In this document: piece by piece, positions 1 through 9,309 of the stretch
Layout: every line of letters starts with the position of its first letter
Position numbering within the stretch: position 1 is the first letter of the stretch
Source of the DNA: Hyphomicrobiales bacterium
GTDB lineage: Bacteria > Pseudomonadota > Alphaproteobacteria > Rhizobiales > Xanthobacteraceae
DNA length: 64,000 bases
Assembly: GCA_016713235.1 (NCBI GenBank)
Contig: JADJPN010000002.1
Span: 248,001 to 312,000, forward strand
Direction: 5' to 3'
The notes under the pieces: model-generated
Told to the model about the DNA's origin: nothing
Databases searched by the model: none
Seen by the model: the letters and a program-made list of their open reading frames with translations, nothing else
Made by a program: the position numbers and the translations under genes

Positions 1-152
1 AGGCGCTCGAAAGCGCGAAACCGTTCCGCTCGATTTTCGGCGGACCGGAGATCGCGTATGGCCCGAAAATACGCCAGGGCTCGAAGGTCGTGATGCTGCA
101 TCAGGTCACGGGTGGCCGTTTCAAGCTGATCGACGAGAACGTCAAGTACTAA
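1..152 (+). CDS. ABC transporter substrate-binding protein, C-terminal fragment
   Basis: The window opens inside a gene read in the frame that stops at the TAA at 150-152. The 49 visible residues include FGGPEIAYGPKIRQGSK and end in LIDENVKY. This resembles the C-terminal lobe of periplasmic amino-acid-type binding proteins (Peripla_BP_6/LivK family), which commonly end with an F/YGPKxRQG segment, a short strand pair and a K-Y/L tail. The start and signal peptide lie outside the window. A hairpin follows 10 bases after the stop, so this is probably the last gene of its transcript. The family call rests on a short tail and is moderate; the coding frame itself is secure. Confidence 0.5.
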   Translation, partial: ALESAKPFRSIFGGPEIAYGPKIRQGSKVVMLHQVTGGRFKLIDENVKY

Positions 153-162
153 CCGTAAGGGA

Positions 163-188
163 TGCCGGCGCGTTCACTCGCGCCGGCA
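163..188 (+). terminator. Hairpin terminator after the binding-protein gene
   Basis: A perfect 10-bp inverted repeat, TGCCGGCGCG (163-172) and CGCGCCGGCA (179-188), closes a 6-base loop. It begins 10 bases after the stop at 150-152 and lies before the TetR start at 216. No clear T-run follows, so it may act as a Rho-assisted terminator or a 3'-end-protecting hairpin. Confidence 0.55.
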
Positions 189-215
189 ACTCGCTTCGCC
201 TTTGGAGTTTGCGTC

Positions 216-881
216 ATGGCGGACCAGAACAAGTTCCGCGTCTCGGGAGCCGCGAAGCGTTCGCGTGGTGCGCGTGCGGAAGAAGACCGCCGCTCAGAGC
301 TAATCGCAATTTCGGCCAAGCTGTTTCGCGAAAAGGGATACGACCGGACCACGGTTCGCGATATTTCCGGCGCTGCCGGAATTCAATCGGGAAGCTGGTT
401 CTATTACTTCAAGACCAAGCACGACATTCTGGTTGCGGTGATCGAAGAGGGAATGCGCCAGGCGCTTTCGCTCATGGAGGAGATCGCGGCCGATCCTTCG
501 CCGCCGCGCGAAAAGTTCCGGAAGTTAGTCAACGCGCATTTGCGCATCGTGCTTCTTCCGGATCAGCATTTCATCCAGCTCCTTCTTTATGAGTGGCGCT
601 CGCTCGGCCGAGCCGAGAAGAAGCGCGTGGTCGCGATCAAGGATCGTTACGAAGCGGTGTGGGACAAGGTCATTGCCGATCTGCGCAAGACAGGTGAGTG
701 GTCGATGCCGACCCATGTCGATCGCCTGTTTTTGTTCGGCGCGCTGAATTGGACTGCGCAGTGGTATCGTCCGAACCAAAATCTTTCGATCGAACAGCTT
801 GCGGAGCGCGCGATCACATTCTGCTTGCGCACTGGGGAAGCGGAAAAGATCGTTTCGCTGCCTCGCAAAGCAAAGCGATAG
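216..881 (+). CDS. TetR/AcrR family transcriptional regulator
   Basis: This 221-residue protein has the TetR N-terminal helix-turn-helix: RSELIAISAKLFREKGYDRT leads into a recognition segment (TTVRDISGAAGIQSGSWFYY) at about residues 28-70. The all-alpha C-terminal part carries LFGALNWTAQWYRPNQNLS, typical of KstR2/AcuR-like regulators that sense acyl-CoA or related acids. I start at ATG 216 rather than an upstream ATG at 162, because TTGGAG sits at 202-207 and the upstream stretch overlaps a terminator hairpin. The SDR gene follows after 8 bases with its own GGAGG, so the regulator is the first gene of the catabolic operon and probably its acyl-CoA-responsive repressor. This arrangement parallels AtuR in the citronellol operon, which is inference. 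Confidence 0.85.
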   Translation: MADQNKFRVSGAAKRSRGARAEEDRRSELIAISAKLFREKGYDRTTVRDISGAAGIQSGSWFYYFKTKHDILVAVIEEGMRQALSLMEEIAADPSPPREKFRKLVNAHLRIVLLPDQHFIQLLLYEWRSLGRAEKKRVVAIKDRYEAVWDKVIADLRKTGEWSMPTHVDRLFLFGALNWTAQWYRPNQNLSIEQLAERAITFCLRTGEAEKIVSLPRKAKR

Positions 882-889
882 GAGGCGTG

Positions 890-1749
890 ATGCTGTATCG
901 CTCGATTTATCGCGAAGGATTGCTGGCCGGTCAGGCCATCGTCGTTTCCGGCGGTGGCAGCGGAATCGGGCGCTGCATCGCGCATGAAGCCGCGGCTCTC
1001 GGTGCGCAGGTTTCCCTGATCGGCCGCCGCGCGGAGAATCTTGAGAAAGTCGCCAACGAAATCGTCGAAGACGGCGGCAAGAGTGATTTTTCGTCTGTGA
1101 CATCCGCGAAGAGGCGCGCGTAAAGGAAACCGTATCCGAGATCGTGTCAAAACACGGCGGCATCGACAGTCTCGTAAACAATGCAGGCGGTCAGTTCCCT
1201 GCGCCGCTTGAGAAGATTTCGGCGAATGGCTGGCAGGCGGTGCTGAATACCAATCTGATGGGCGGATTTCTGTTTGCGCGAGAGTGCTACACGCAGTCCA
1301 TGAAGAGCCGCGGTGGTGCGATCGTGAACATCATCGCGGATATGTGGGGCGGCATGCCCGGCATGGGCCATAGCGGTGCGGCGCGCGCCGGCATGTTGAA
1401 TTTCACCGAAACTGCCGCCGCCGAGTGGGCGCCGGTACGGGTGAATGCGGTTGCGCCTGGCTGGATCGCTTCGAGCGGCCTCGATACGTATCCGCCAGCG
1501 ATGCAGCAAATGATCCGCAATCTTGGCGATCATGTGCCGCTCGCACGCATCGGGCGCGAGGCGGAGGTTTCTTCGGCGGTCGTTTATCTGCTTTCGGAGG
1601 GTGCCGCCTTTGTTTCCGGCACTTGTCTGCGGGTCGATGGTGGCGCGCCGAATGCGCGTCGCCACATGCCGCTTTCGCCCAGCCGAAAGCCGAACGCAAT
1701 CTATGATGGCTTCCATCGCGCGGTAACGCCAAAAGTCTTGCAGGATTGA
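890..1749 (+). CDS. SDR family oxidoreductase, PECR-like (frameshifted)
   Basis: This is a short-chain dehydrogenase/reductase of about 286 residues in two frames. The first part (890 to about 1088) has the cofactor motif VVSGGGSGIGR near residue 16. The second part contains LVNNAGG, the helix leading to MPGMGHSGAARAG, and RVNAVAPGWIASSG. The junction is the T-run in GATTTTTCG near 1085-1090; one extra T would give continuous SDFFVCDIREEARVKETV. Instead of the usual catalytic YxxxK it has HSGAARAG, as in peroxisomal trans-2-enoyl-CoA reductase-like members, so an enoyl- or 2-enoyl-CoA reductase role fits better than alcohol oxidation. It is the first enzyme gene of the carboxylase/dehydrogenase operon, with a GGAGG at 881-885. 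Confidence 0.8.
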
Positions 1750-1752
1750 ACG

Positions 1753-3366
1753 ATGCCGGTGTTCGCATCCCGCGCAAAGCAAGATGCCGCCTTCGCGGAA
1801 AACCGTGAATATATGCTCGCGCAGATCACCGAAATGCGCATGCTCGAACAGCGTACGCGCGATACATCGGCCAAAGCGGGCCCGCGCTTTGCAAAACGCG
1901 GACAGCTTCTGCCGCGTGAGCGGCTTGCATTGTTGCTGGATTCGCACGCGCCGCTGCTCGAACTATCCGCGCTCTCCGGCTACATGCTCGATAAGTCCGA
2001 TCCGGCAGCATCGATTCCAGGCAGCGGAATCGCGGTTTGCATAGGTTACGTCGCCGGCGTACGCTGCCTGATCATCGCGGATGATTCCGGCATCGACGCC
2101 GGTGCGTTGCAGCCCATGGGCCTCGAGAAATTCCAGCGCGCGCAGAAAATTGCGCTCGACCACAAGCTGCCTTTTATTCATCTCGTTGAGTCCGCTGGCG
2201 CGAACTTGCTCGGCTATCGCGTCGAGGACTTTGTGCACGGCGGCGGGAATTTTTGCGGCCTTGCACGTCTGTCGGCGGCCGGAAATCCGGTAATCGCATT
2301 GGTGCACGGTTCATCGACGGCAGGCGGGGCCAATATGACCGGCCTCTCCGATTATGTCGTCATGGTGCGCGACCGTGCGAAAGCGTTTCTCGCCGGGCCG
2401 CCGCTGCTGAAGGCTGCGACTGGAGAAATTGCGACCGACGAAGAACTTGGCGGCGCGCAGATGCACGGCACGGTTTCCGGGCTTGCGGAGTATCTCGCGG
2501 ACAACGACGCGGATGGCATTCGCATCGTGCGCGATCTCATGCGCAGCATCGGCACTGTCACGGACTTGCCTTCGACATCGAAAGGGAAGGCGCCGCGTCT
2601 TCCCGCGGAGGATCTGCTTGGTCTTATGCCGAAGGATGGCAGGAAGCCCGTCGATATGCGCGAGATCGCCGCGCGTATCGTGGATGACTCCGAGATTCTC
2701 GAATTCAAGGCCGACTACGGTCCCGGCACCGTCTGTCTGCACGCAAGCATTCACGGCCAGCAGGTCGGCATTCTCACGAACAATGGCCCGATTGACCCGG
2801 CGGGCGCGAACAAGGCGACGCATTTTATTCAAGCGTGCTGCCAGAGCGACGTCGCGCTCGTCTATCTGCAAAATACGACAGGCTACCTCGTTGGCAAGGA
2901 GCCCGAGCGCGCGGGCATGATCAAGCACGGCTCGAAAATGATTCAGGCGGTCGCCAACGCTTCCGTGCCGCAGATCACGATCATGTGCGGCGCGTCCTAT
3001 GGCGCCGGAAATTACGGGATGTGCGGTCGCGGTTTCGACCCAGATTTTCTGTTTTCGTGGCCCAATGCACGCACAGCAGTGATGGGAGCGGAGCAGGCGG
3101 CGAATACCATGGTGAACGTCATGGCCGATGCGGCAAAGGCAAAGGGCAACGGAGCAGATGCGCCGATGCTGGAGACGTTGCGCAAGAAGGTGATCGAAAA
3201 TTTCGAGCGCCAGATGTCCGCGTTCTACACCTCTGGTCGCATGCTGGACGATGGCGTGATCGACCCGCGCGATACCCGCAATGTCATCGGCTTTGCGCTT
3301 TCGATTTGCCGTGCCGGGCAGAAGCGGAAATTACGGCAGACCAGCTTCGGCGTCGCGCGCCCTTGA
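1753..3366 (+). CDS. Acyl-CoA carboxylase beta subunit (carboxyltransferase), AtuC/MccB type
   Basis: This 537-residue carboxyltransferase has the two crotonase-like halves of the MCC/GCC beta family. The N-half has RLALLLD, LVESAGANLL and HGSSTAGGANMTGLSDY; the C-half has NNGPIDPAGANKATHFIQ, LQNTTGYLVG and MCGASYGAGNYGMCGR. It transfers CO2 from carboxybiotin to an enoyl-CoA. Length and order match AtuC (geranyl-CoA carboxylase beta) and MccB (3-methylcrotonyl-CoA carboxylase beta), both close to 535 residues. The matching biotin subunit lies two genes downstream at 4535. It starts 3 bases after the SDR stop. The exact substrate (geranyl-, methylcrotonyl- or another branched enoyl-CoA) cannot be read from sequence alone. 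The frame is intact. Confidence 0.88.
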   Translation: MPVFASRAKQDAAFAENREYMLAQITEMRMLEQRTRDTSAKAGPRFAKRGQLLPRERLALLLDSHAPLLELSALSGYMLDKSDPAASIPGSGIAVCIGYVAGVRCLIIADDSGIDAGALQPMGLEKFQRAQKIALDHKLPFIHLVESAGANLLGYRVEDFVHGGGNFCGLARLSAAGNPVIALVHGSSTAGGANMTGLSDYVVMVRDRAKAFLAGPPLLKAATGEIATDEELGGAQMHGTVSGLAEYLADNDADGIRIVRDLMRSIGTVTDLPSTSKGKAPRLPAEDLLGLMPKDGRKPVDMREIAARIVDDSEILEFKADYGPGTVCLHASIHGQQVGILTNNGPIDPAGANKATHFIQACCQSDVALVYLQNTTGYLVGKEPERAGMIKHGSKMIQAVANASVPQITIMCGASYGAGNYGMCGRGFDPDFLFSWPNARTAVMGAEQAANTMVNVMADAAKAKGNGADAPMLETLRKKVIENFERQMSAFYTSGRMLDDGVIDPRDTRNVIGFALSICRAGQKRKLRQTSFGVARP

Positions 3367-3380
3367 ATGAGGAGAAAGTC

Positions 3381-4535
3381 ATGTTCACGCAGGAACACGA
3401 AGCGGTTCGCCGCACCATAGCGCGCTTTGTGCAGGAAGAACTGAACCCGCACGTTGATGAGTGGGAGAATGCCGAGACTTACCCCGCGCATGAAGTCATC
3501 AAAAAACTCGGCAAGCTCGGTCTGCTCGGGCTCACGAAACCCGAGGCCTATGGAGGTGCGGGGCTTGATCACCCTACTCCGTCATCATGGCCGAAGAGCT
3601 TGGTGCCTGCCGCTGCGGCGGGCGTGCCGATGTCGATCGGGGTGCATACCGACATGGCGACACCCGCGCTTGCGCGTTTCGGCTCGGACGAGTTGCGCAA
3701 GGAGTTTCTGGCTCCGGCCATCGCGGGCGAGCTGCTATCCTGCATCGGCGTTTCCGAGCCGGGTGCCGGCTCCGACGTTTCTTCGATCAAGACAAAGGCC
3801 CGTAAAGACGGCGACGACTATGTCATCGACGGCGGCAAGATGTGGATCACCAACGGGACGCAAGCGGACTGGATGTGCTGTCTCGCGAACACTTCCGACG
3901 GCGATCCGCACCGGAATAAGTCGCTCATCATCATTCCGATGAATACGAAGGGCGTCTCGGTCGAGAAGAAGCTCAAGAAGATCGGCATGAACGCATCCGA
4001 CACTGCGTTGATCCATTTCGACAGCGTGCGCGTGCCGCAGCGAAACCGCATCGGCGATGAGGGCAAGGGCTTTACGTATCAGATGCTGCAATTTCAGGAG
4101 GAGCGGCTCTGGGGTGCCGCGAACTGCCTGAAGATGATGGAGGTCGCGATCAACGACACCATCGACTATACGCGCCAGCGCAAGATTTTCGGCCAATCGG
4201 TGCTCGATAACCAGACCGTCCACTTCAAGCTCGCAGAGTTGCAAAGCGAGGTGGAGGCGTTGCGCGCGCTCGTCTACCGCGCGACGGAAATGCTGGTCTC
4301 GGGCGGCGACGTCACCAAGCTTGCCTCGATGGCGAAACTCAAGGCGGGCAGGCTCGTTCGACAGGTGTCGGATGAGTGCCTGCAATATTGGGGCGGGATG
4401 GGCTTTACCTGGGAGAACCAGGTGTCGCGTCTGTTCCGCGATGGCCGTCTGGTCTCGATCGGAGCGGGTGCGGACGAAGTCATGCTTTCGATCATCGCGA
4501 AGTATATGGGCATCCTGCCGCCGCGGACGCAGTGA
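3381..4535 (+). CDS. Acyl-CoA dehydrogenase (internal compensated frameshift)
   Basis: A 384-residue FAD-dependent acyl-CoA dehydrogenase. The motifs GVSEPGAGSDVSSIKTKA and KMWITNGTQADW (FAD and substrate loops) and YWGGMGFTWENQVSRLFRD near the C-terminus are clear, with GAGADEVML where other members carry the catalytic glutamate loop. Between about 3573 and 3627 the open frame reads a run unlike the family, while the other frame reads SVIMAEELGACRCGG. Restoring one C near 3573 and removing one G near 3626 gives DHPYSVIMAEELGACRCGG followed by VPMSIG. It lies between the two carboxylase subunits, as AtuD (citronellyl-CoA dehydrogenase) does in atu operons. Start ATG 3381 is preceded by GAGGAGA. 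Confidence 0.87.
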   Translation: MFTQEHEAVRRTIARFVQEELNPHVDEWENAETYPAHEVIKKLGKLGLLGLTKPEAYGGAGLDHPTPSSWPKSLVPAAAAGVPMSIGVHTDMATPALARFGSDELRKEFLAPAIAGELLSCIGVSEPGAGSDVSSIKTKARKDGDDYVIDGGKMWITNGTQADWMCCLANTSDGDPHRNKSLIIIPMNTKGVSVEKKLKKIGMNASDTALIHFDSVRVPQRNRIGDEGKGFTYQMLQFQEERLWGAANCLKMMEVAINDTIDYTRQRKIFGQSVLDNQTVHFKLAELQSEVEALRALVYRATEMLVSGGDVTKLASMAKLKAGRLVRQVSDECLQYWGGMGFTWENQVSRLFRDGRLVSIGAGADEVMLSIIAKYMGILPPRTQ

Positions 4536-6484
4536 TGAAGAAGCTCTCCCGTCTCCTGATTGCCAATCGCGGAGAGATCGTCGCGCGGATCGCGCGCACG
4601 GCGAAGGCGATGGGTATCGAGACGGTGGCGGTCTATTCAGATGCTGACGGGCCGAACACGCATGCCGTGGCCTGTGATCAGGCGGTCTGCATCGGCGGGA
4701 AGGCGGCGGCGGAGTCCTATCTCGTTATTGATAAGATTATTGCGGCCGCGCGCGAGAGTGGTGCAGACGCGGTCCACCCGGGTTACGGATTTCTTTCCGA
4801 GAATGCGGCCTTTGCAAAAGCCGTCCATGACGCAGGCATGATCTTCGTCGGTCCCCCGCCATCCGCGATCAGTGCGATGGGCAACAAGGCGGCCGCGCGT
4901 CAGCGCATGGCGAAAGCCAGCATTCCGGTGGTGCCCGGCTATGACGGCGAAGAGCAGAGCGAAACGTGTTTTGCGGAAGAAGCAAGGCGCATCGGGTTCC
5001 CGGTGATGATCAAGGCGTCGGCCGGTGGCGGCGGACGCGGCATGCGGAAAGTGGACTCCGAAAAACTTCACCACCGAACTGCGCGCGGCATCGAATGAAG
5101 CCAAAAAGCTTTCGGCGACGGCCGTCTCATTCTCGAACGCGCGGTAGAGCGCCCGCGTCATGTCGAGATTCAGGTATTCGCCGACAGTCACAGCAATGTC
5201 GTGCATCTTGGTGAGCGTGACTGCTCGGTGCAGCGGCGCCACCAGAAAGTGCTGGAAGAGGCGCCGTCGCCTGCGGTGGATGAAAAGCTGCGCGCAAAGA
5301 TGGGTGCTGCGGCAAGTGCGGTTGCACAAGAGATCGGTTATGTCGGCGCCGGCACGGTCGAGTTTCTGCTCGATACGGACGGCAATTTCTATTTCATGGA
5401 AATGAACACGCGGCTCCAGGTCGAGCATCCGGTCACGGAAATGATCACGGGCCTCGATCTTGTCGAATGGCAGCTTCAGGTTGCGCGCGGCGAGCCGCTG
5501 CCCCGGAAACAGAGCGAAATTGGATTCATCGGACACGCGATCGAAGCGCGTTTGTGCGCCGAAGATCCCGCCAAGAACTTTCTTCCGCGCACTGGCAAGG
5601 TACTGCGCTGGCAGGAAGCACGCGACGCACGCTTCGATGTCATGCTGCGCGAAGGCATGGAGATCTCGCCGTATTACGATTCCATGCTCGGTAAAGTGAT
5701 CGCCTTTGGAAACACGCGTGAGGAAGCGCTCGAGAAACTTGCCGCTGCGCTGGAGCAATCGTCTTTGCTCGGCATCACGACCAATCGCAGTTTCCTTGTG
5801 AAGCTCTTGCGGCACGCCGCCTTCCGGGACGGAAAAGACGTGTCCACGGCTTTCATTCCCGAATATTTCCCGGACGATGCGAGCCGCGCCGACAAGGCCG
5901 GCGAGAATACATGGCTGCTCGCGGCGTGGTTGGCTGACGGAAAAGACGCGCGCCCGATAAATGAAGAGTGGTGTGGCTGGAGCAACGCGCAGCCGCTGCC
6001 GCGCGTCTGGTGGCTTTCGCATGGCGGCGAACTGCGGCGCGGAACCGCGGCCTCGGCGCGTGGCAGTACGAAGATCAGCATGGAGAATGTGCGGACGGCC
6101 TTCGATAACTCTCAATCCGGGTTTGCGCATGCGTGGCGCGACGACGAGCTCTGGCTACAAACTGGGGCGGCGGATTATCTATTCATGCGCGAGACGTTCC
6201 GTCAGCCGGTGCGCAAGCGGGAAGAAGACAGCGACGGCATCGCGCGTGCGCCGCTGAACGCGAAAGTATCGCAGGTTTCGGTATCCGCGGGCGATGTCGT
6301 GGCCGAAGGCCAATCGCTGATGGTGCTGGAGGCCATGAAGATGGAACATCACATCCTTGCGGCAGCGGCGGGAAAAGTGAAATCCATCTCCGTGCATGCG
6401 GGGGATCAGGTCGTGCCGGGGCAGGTGCTGGCGCAGATCGAAGTCGAAGCAACAACACAAGCGCCGCCGGTGGCGAGGCACTGA
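4535..6484 (+). CDS. Acyl-CoA carboxylase biotin-carboxylase/BCCP alpha subunit (frameshifted)
   Basis: The alpha subunit, about 649 residues, has the biotin carboxylase N-domain (LLIANRGEIVARIARTAKAM), the ATP-grasp glycine loop (SAGGGGRGMRKV near residue 165), the catalytic strand FMEMNTRLQVEHPVTEM, and the C-terminal biotinyl domain with the biotinylation motif EAMKME near residue 606. It carboxylates its own biotin with ATP and bicarbonate for the beta subunit at 1753. Frame is lost between about 5065 (A-run, one A too many) and about 5107 (AAAAAGCT, one G short), with an in-frame TGA at 5096-5098. The intervening frames read NFTTELRAASNEAKK and FGDGRLILERAVERPRHVEI. The start overlaps the preceding stop as TGATG, indicating translational coupling. 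Confidence 0.85.
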
Positions 6485-6485
6485 A

Positions 6486-7349
6486 ATGAATGATCTTGCC
6501 ATCATCACTTGCGCGATCACGGGTGTACTCACCGATCCGAAGCAGCATCCGGTGCCGGTAACGCCGGAAGAGCTTGCGCGCGAAGCAAAGATCGCGCGCG
6601 ATGCGGGGGCTTCGGTGATTCACGTTCACTTCCGCAGACAAGAAGACGGCAAGGGGCACCTGCCGTCCTGGGATCCGAAGGTGGCGGCGGATTGCGTGAG
6701 CGCAATCCGCGCGGCCGTGCCGGGGATTGTTATCAACCAGACTACGGGTGTCGTTGGCGCAGAGGTCGGCGGTCCGCTCGACTGCATTCGCGCGACAAGG
6801 CCCGAGATCGCGGCCTGCAATGCGGGCTCGCTGAATTACCTGAAAGTAAAATCGGACGGCGGGTGGGCATGGCCGCCGATCCTGTTCGACAATCCGGTCG
6901 ACAAGGTCGGCAAGTTTCTCGACGTCATGAAGGAATGCAATACGCGACCCGAGTTCGAATGTTTCGATACCGGCATCGTGCGTTCGGTTGGGATGTATCG
7001 CAAAGCCAAGATGTATGAGGGCAGGCTGCAGTACAATTTCGTGATGGGCGTGGAGTCCGGCATGCCTGTAGAGCCGGAGCTATTGCCGTTGCTTACCAGA
7101 CTGGCTGAAGACGACGCGATGTGGAGTGTCACCGCGATCGGCCGCGAAAATATCTGGCCGCTGCATCGGCGAGCGGCGGAGCTAGGCGGGCAGCTTCGCA
7201 CGGGTGTCGAAGACACTTTCTATCTGCCCGACGGAAAGAAGACGAACTCCAACGGACCGCTGATCGAAACGCTTGCACAATACGCGCGGGAGGCAGGCCG
7301 CAAGATCGCAAGTCCTGACGAGGCGCGACGCCTCCTGGGCCTCTCATGA
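6486..7349 (+). CDS. BKACE family beta-keto acid cleavage enzyme (DUF849)
   Basis: This 287-residue TIM-barrel protein belongs to the beta-keto acid cleavage enzyme family (BKACE, formerly DUF849; founding member Kce). It shows the metal-binding His pair in GASVIHVHFR (H46, H48), INQTTG, and FECFDTGIVRSVGMY followed by YNFVMGV. Known members condense a beta-keto acid with acetyl-CoA to give acetoacetate and a new acyl-CoA. Its place inside a carboxylase/dehydrogenase operon suggests it handles a beta-keto acid made by the pathway, which is inference. It starts 1 base after the alpha-subunit TGA and overlaps the next gene by 4 bases. The substrate is unknown. Confidence 0.87.
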   Translation: MNDLAIITCAITGVLTDPKQHPVPVTPEELAREAKIARDAGASVIHVHFRRQEDGKGHLPSWDPKVAADCVSAIRAAVPGIVINQTTGVVGAEVGGPLDCIRATRPEIAACNAGSLNYLKVKSDGGWAWPPILFDNPVDKVGKFLDVMKECNTRPEFECFDTGIVRSVGMYRKAKMYEGRLQYNFVMGVESGMPVEPELLPLLTRLAEDDAMWSVTAIGRENIWPLHRRAAELGGQLRTGVEDTFYLPDGKKTNSNGPLIETLAQYAREAGRKIASPDEARRLLGLS

Positions 7350-8497
7350 ATACCGGCGTGGGCAAGTCGCCGTTTTACACGGCGGACCACGAAGCTTTCC
7401 GCGAGCAGATTGCGCGATTTGTCGCCCGCGAGATCGAGCCGTTTGCGAACGCGTGGGACGAAGCCGGAGAGTTTCCCCGTGCATTATATAGGAAGGCGTC
7501 CGAGGTCGGGCTATTGCAACTCGGATTTCCGGAAGAGTTCGGCGGGGTCGTGCTCGACCGCTTTTATATGATCGTGGCTGCGCAAGAGCTTGCTCGTGCG
7601 GGTAGCGGCGGAATCATCGCGAGTCTCCTCAGCCACACCATCGGTTCACCGCCGATTGCGAAACTCGGTTCTTCGGAATTGAAACGCAAGGTGTTACCAG
7701 GCGTGCTGGCCGGCGAAAAAATCTCGGCGCTTGCGATTACCGAGCCCAACGCCGGCTCGGATGTCGCGAACATTAAGACGACAGCCCGTCGCGAAGGCGA
7801 TCACTACATCGTTCGCGGCGAGAAGACGTTCATCACTTCCGGCATGCGAGCGGATTATTACACGGTTGCGGTTCGGACCGGCGCGCCAGGTCTTGGCGGC
7901 ATTTCGTTGCTGCTGATCGAGCGTGACACGCGTGGGTTTTCGCGCACGCCGCTGAAGAAAATGGGCTGGTGGGCGTCCGATACCGCAACGCTGCACTTCG
8001 ACGATTGCCGCGTGCCGGCGGAGAATTTGATAGGGCACGAGAACGGCGGCTTCATGGCAGTCATGCTCAACTTCAACGACGAGCGCCTTTTTTTGGCGGC
8101 TTCGTCAACCGGGTTCGCGCGCGTCGCCTTCGAAGAGGCGCTTGCCTATGCCAAGCAGCGCGAGACGTTCGGCAAGCCAATCGTTAAGCACCAGGTGATC
8201 CGGCACAAGCTCGTCGACATGGCGCAGCGCGTCGCCGCGACGCAGGCGTTTCTGGAGCGCATCGCCTTTGCGCTGGATCAGGGCGAAAGTCCGGTTGCTG
8301 AACTATGCATGCTGAAGAACCAGGCGACGCAGACGCTTGCTTTCTGCGCTTCCGAGGCGGTGCAGATTTTCGGCGGCGCGGGTTTTATGCGCGGCGCGAA
8401 GGTCGAGCGGATTTATCGCGAAGTGAAAGTGAACGCGATCGGTGGCGGCACCGAGGAGATCATGAAAGATCTCGCGGCCCGGCACATGGGAATGTGA
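7346..8497 (+). CDS. Acyl-CoA dehydrogenase
   Basis: A 383-residue acyl-CoA dehydrogenase in one frame. Signature segments are AITEPNAGSDVANIKTTA, EKTFITSGMRADYY and QIFGGAGFMRGAKVERIYRE, with the C-terminal GGGTEEIMKDLAARHMGM carrying the expected catalytic-loop glutamate. It introduces an alpha,beta double bond into an acyl-CoA and passes electrons to ETF. It is the second dehydrogenase of the operon; the first (3381) has a different active-site loop (GAGADEVM), so the two probably act at different steps or chain lengths. It overlaps BKACE by ATGA and the next hydratase by TGATG, so all are co-translated. Confidence 0.9.
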   Translation: MNTGVGKSPFYTADHEAFREQIARFVAREIEPFANAWDEAGEFPRALYRKASEVGLLQLGFPEEFGGVVLDRFYMIVAAQELARAGSGGIIASLLSHTIGSPPIAKLGSSELKRKVLPGVLAGEKISALAITEPNAGSDVANIKTTARREGDHYIVRGEKTFITSGMRADYYTVAVRTGAPGLGGISLLLIERDTRGFSRTPLKKMGWWASDTATLHFDDCRVPAENLIGHENGGFMAVMLNFNDERLFLAASSTGFARVAFEEALAYAKQRETFGKPIVKHQVIRHKLVDMAQRVAATQAFLERIAFALDQGESPVAELCMLKNQATQTLAFCASEAVQIFGGAGFMRGAKVERIYREVKVNAIGGGTEEIMKDLAARHMGM

Positions 8498-9300
8498 TGA
8501 TGGCAAATGCTGACGTCGCGCTGTTCGAGACGAGCGGCGCTGTAGCGACGGTGACGCTGAACAGGCCCGCCGTGCATAATGCCTTCAACGACGAAGTAGT
8601 CTCTTCGCTTGCCGCGGCGTGGGAGCGCGTCGAGAACAGCCGTGAAATCCGGGTTGTCGTCATTAAAGGGGCGGGGCCGAGTTTTTCCGGCGGCGGCGAT
8701 CTCGATTACATGCGCAAGGCGGGCGCGGCGCCGCGCGAGCAGAATCTCGCGGGCACCAAAGCGATGGCGCGGATGCTGAAGTCGCTGCGCGATCTGCCGC
8801 AGGCGACGCTTGCGCTGGTTCACGGCAACTGCATGGCAGGCGCGACAGGCGTGGTCGCGGCGGCGGACATTGCAATCGGCGCCGGGTCGGCGCGTTTTGC
8901 TTTTTCGGAAGTACGCTTGGGGCTGACACCTGCGACGATTTCTCCTCACGTGGTTGCGGCGATTGGCGTGCGGAATGCGCGAAAATATTTTTTGACCGGC
9001 GAGCGTTTTTCCGCCACGGAGGCGCAGCGGATTGGTCTTCTGCACGAAATCGTCGCCGACGACGCGGCGCTCGCCGTGCGCGGCAAAGAAATAGCGGGAA
9101 TGCTGCTGCAAGGCGCTCCCGGCGCGATTGTGGACATCAAGGCGCTGGTGCGCGACGTCTCTGGGCGTCCGCTTGACGAAGCGATGATGACGTCGACAGC
9201 GGCGAACATCGCAGAACGTATGGCGTCCGAGGAAGGCCAGGAAGGCCTTGCCTCGTTCTTCGGGAAGCGCAAGCCGAGCTGGGTTCGCGAGTACGAGTAG
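8497..9300 (+). CDS. Enoyl-CoA hydratase/isomerase family protein
   Basis: A 267-residue crotonase. The oxyanion-hole strand reads GAGPSFSGGGDLDYM near residues 55-69, followed by ATLALVHGNCMAGATGVVAAADIAIG and FAFSEVRLGLTPATISPHVVAAIG. The segment around LGLTPA is where hydratases carry the catalytic glutamates. It probably hydrates the enoyl-CoA product of the dehydrogenase or carboxylase steps. The start is ATG 8497 or the adjacent ATG 8500; the first overlaps the previous stop as TGATG. It follows the dehydrogenase and precedes a second paralogue. Hydratase versus hydroxyacyl-CoA lyase or isomerase cannot be settled here. Confidence 0.85.
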   Translation: MMANADVALFETSGAVATVTLNRPAVHNAFNDEVVSSLAAAWERVENSREIRVVVIKGAGPSFSGGGDLDYMRKAGAAPREQNLAGTKAMARMLKSLRDLPQATLALVHGNCMAGATGVVAAADIAIGAGSARFAFSEVRLGLTPATISPHVVAAIGVRNARKYFLTGERFSATEAQRIGLLHEIVADDAALAVRGKEIAGMLLQGAPGAIVDIKALVRDVSGRPLDEAMMTSTAANIAERMASEEGQEGLASFFGKRKPSWVREYE

Positions 9301-9309
9301 GAGAGAGTA

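Noticed and set aside
4637..6130. 497-residue open frame on the minus strand
   Set aside because: Antisense to the biotin carboxylase subunit; no motif or start context supports it.
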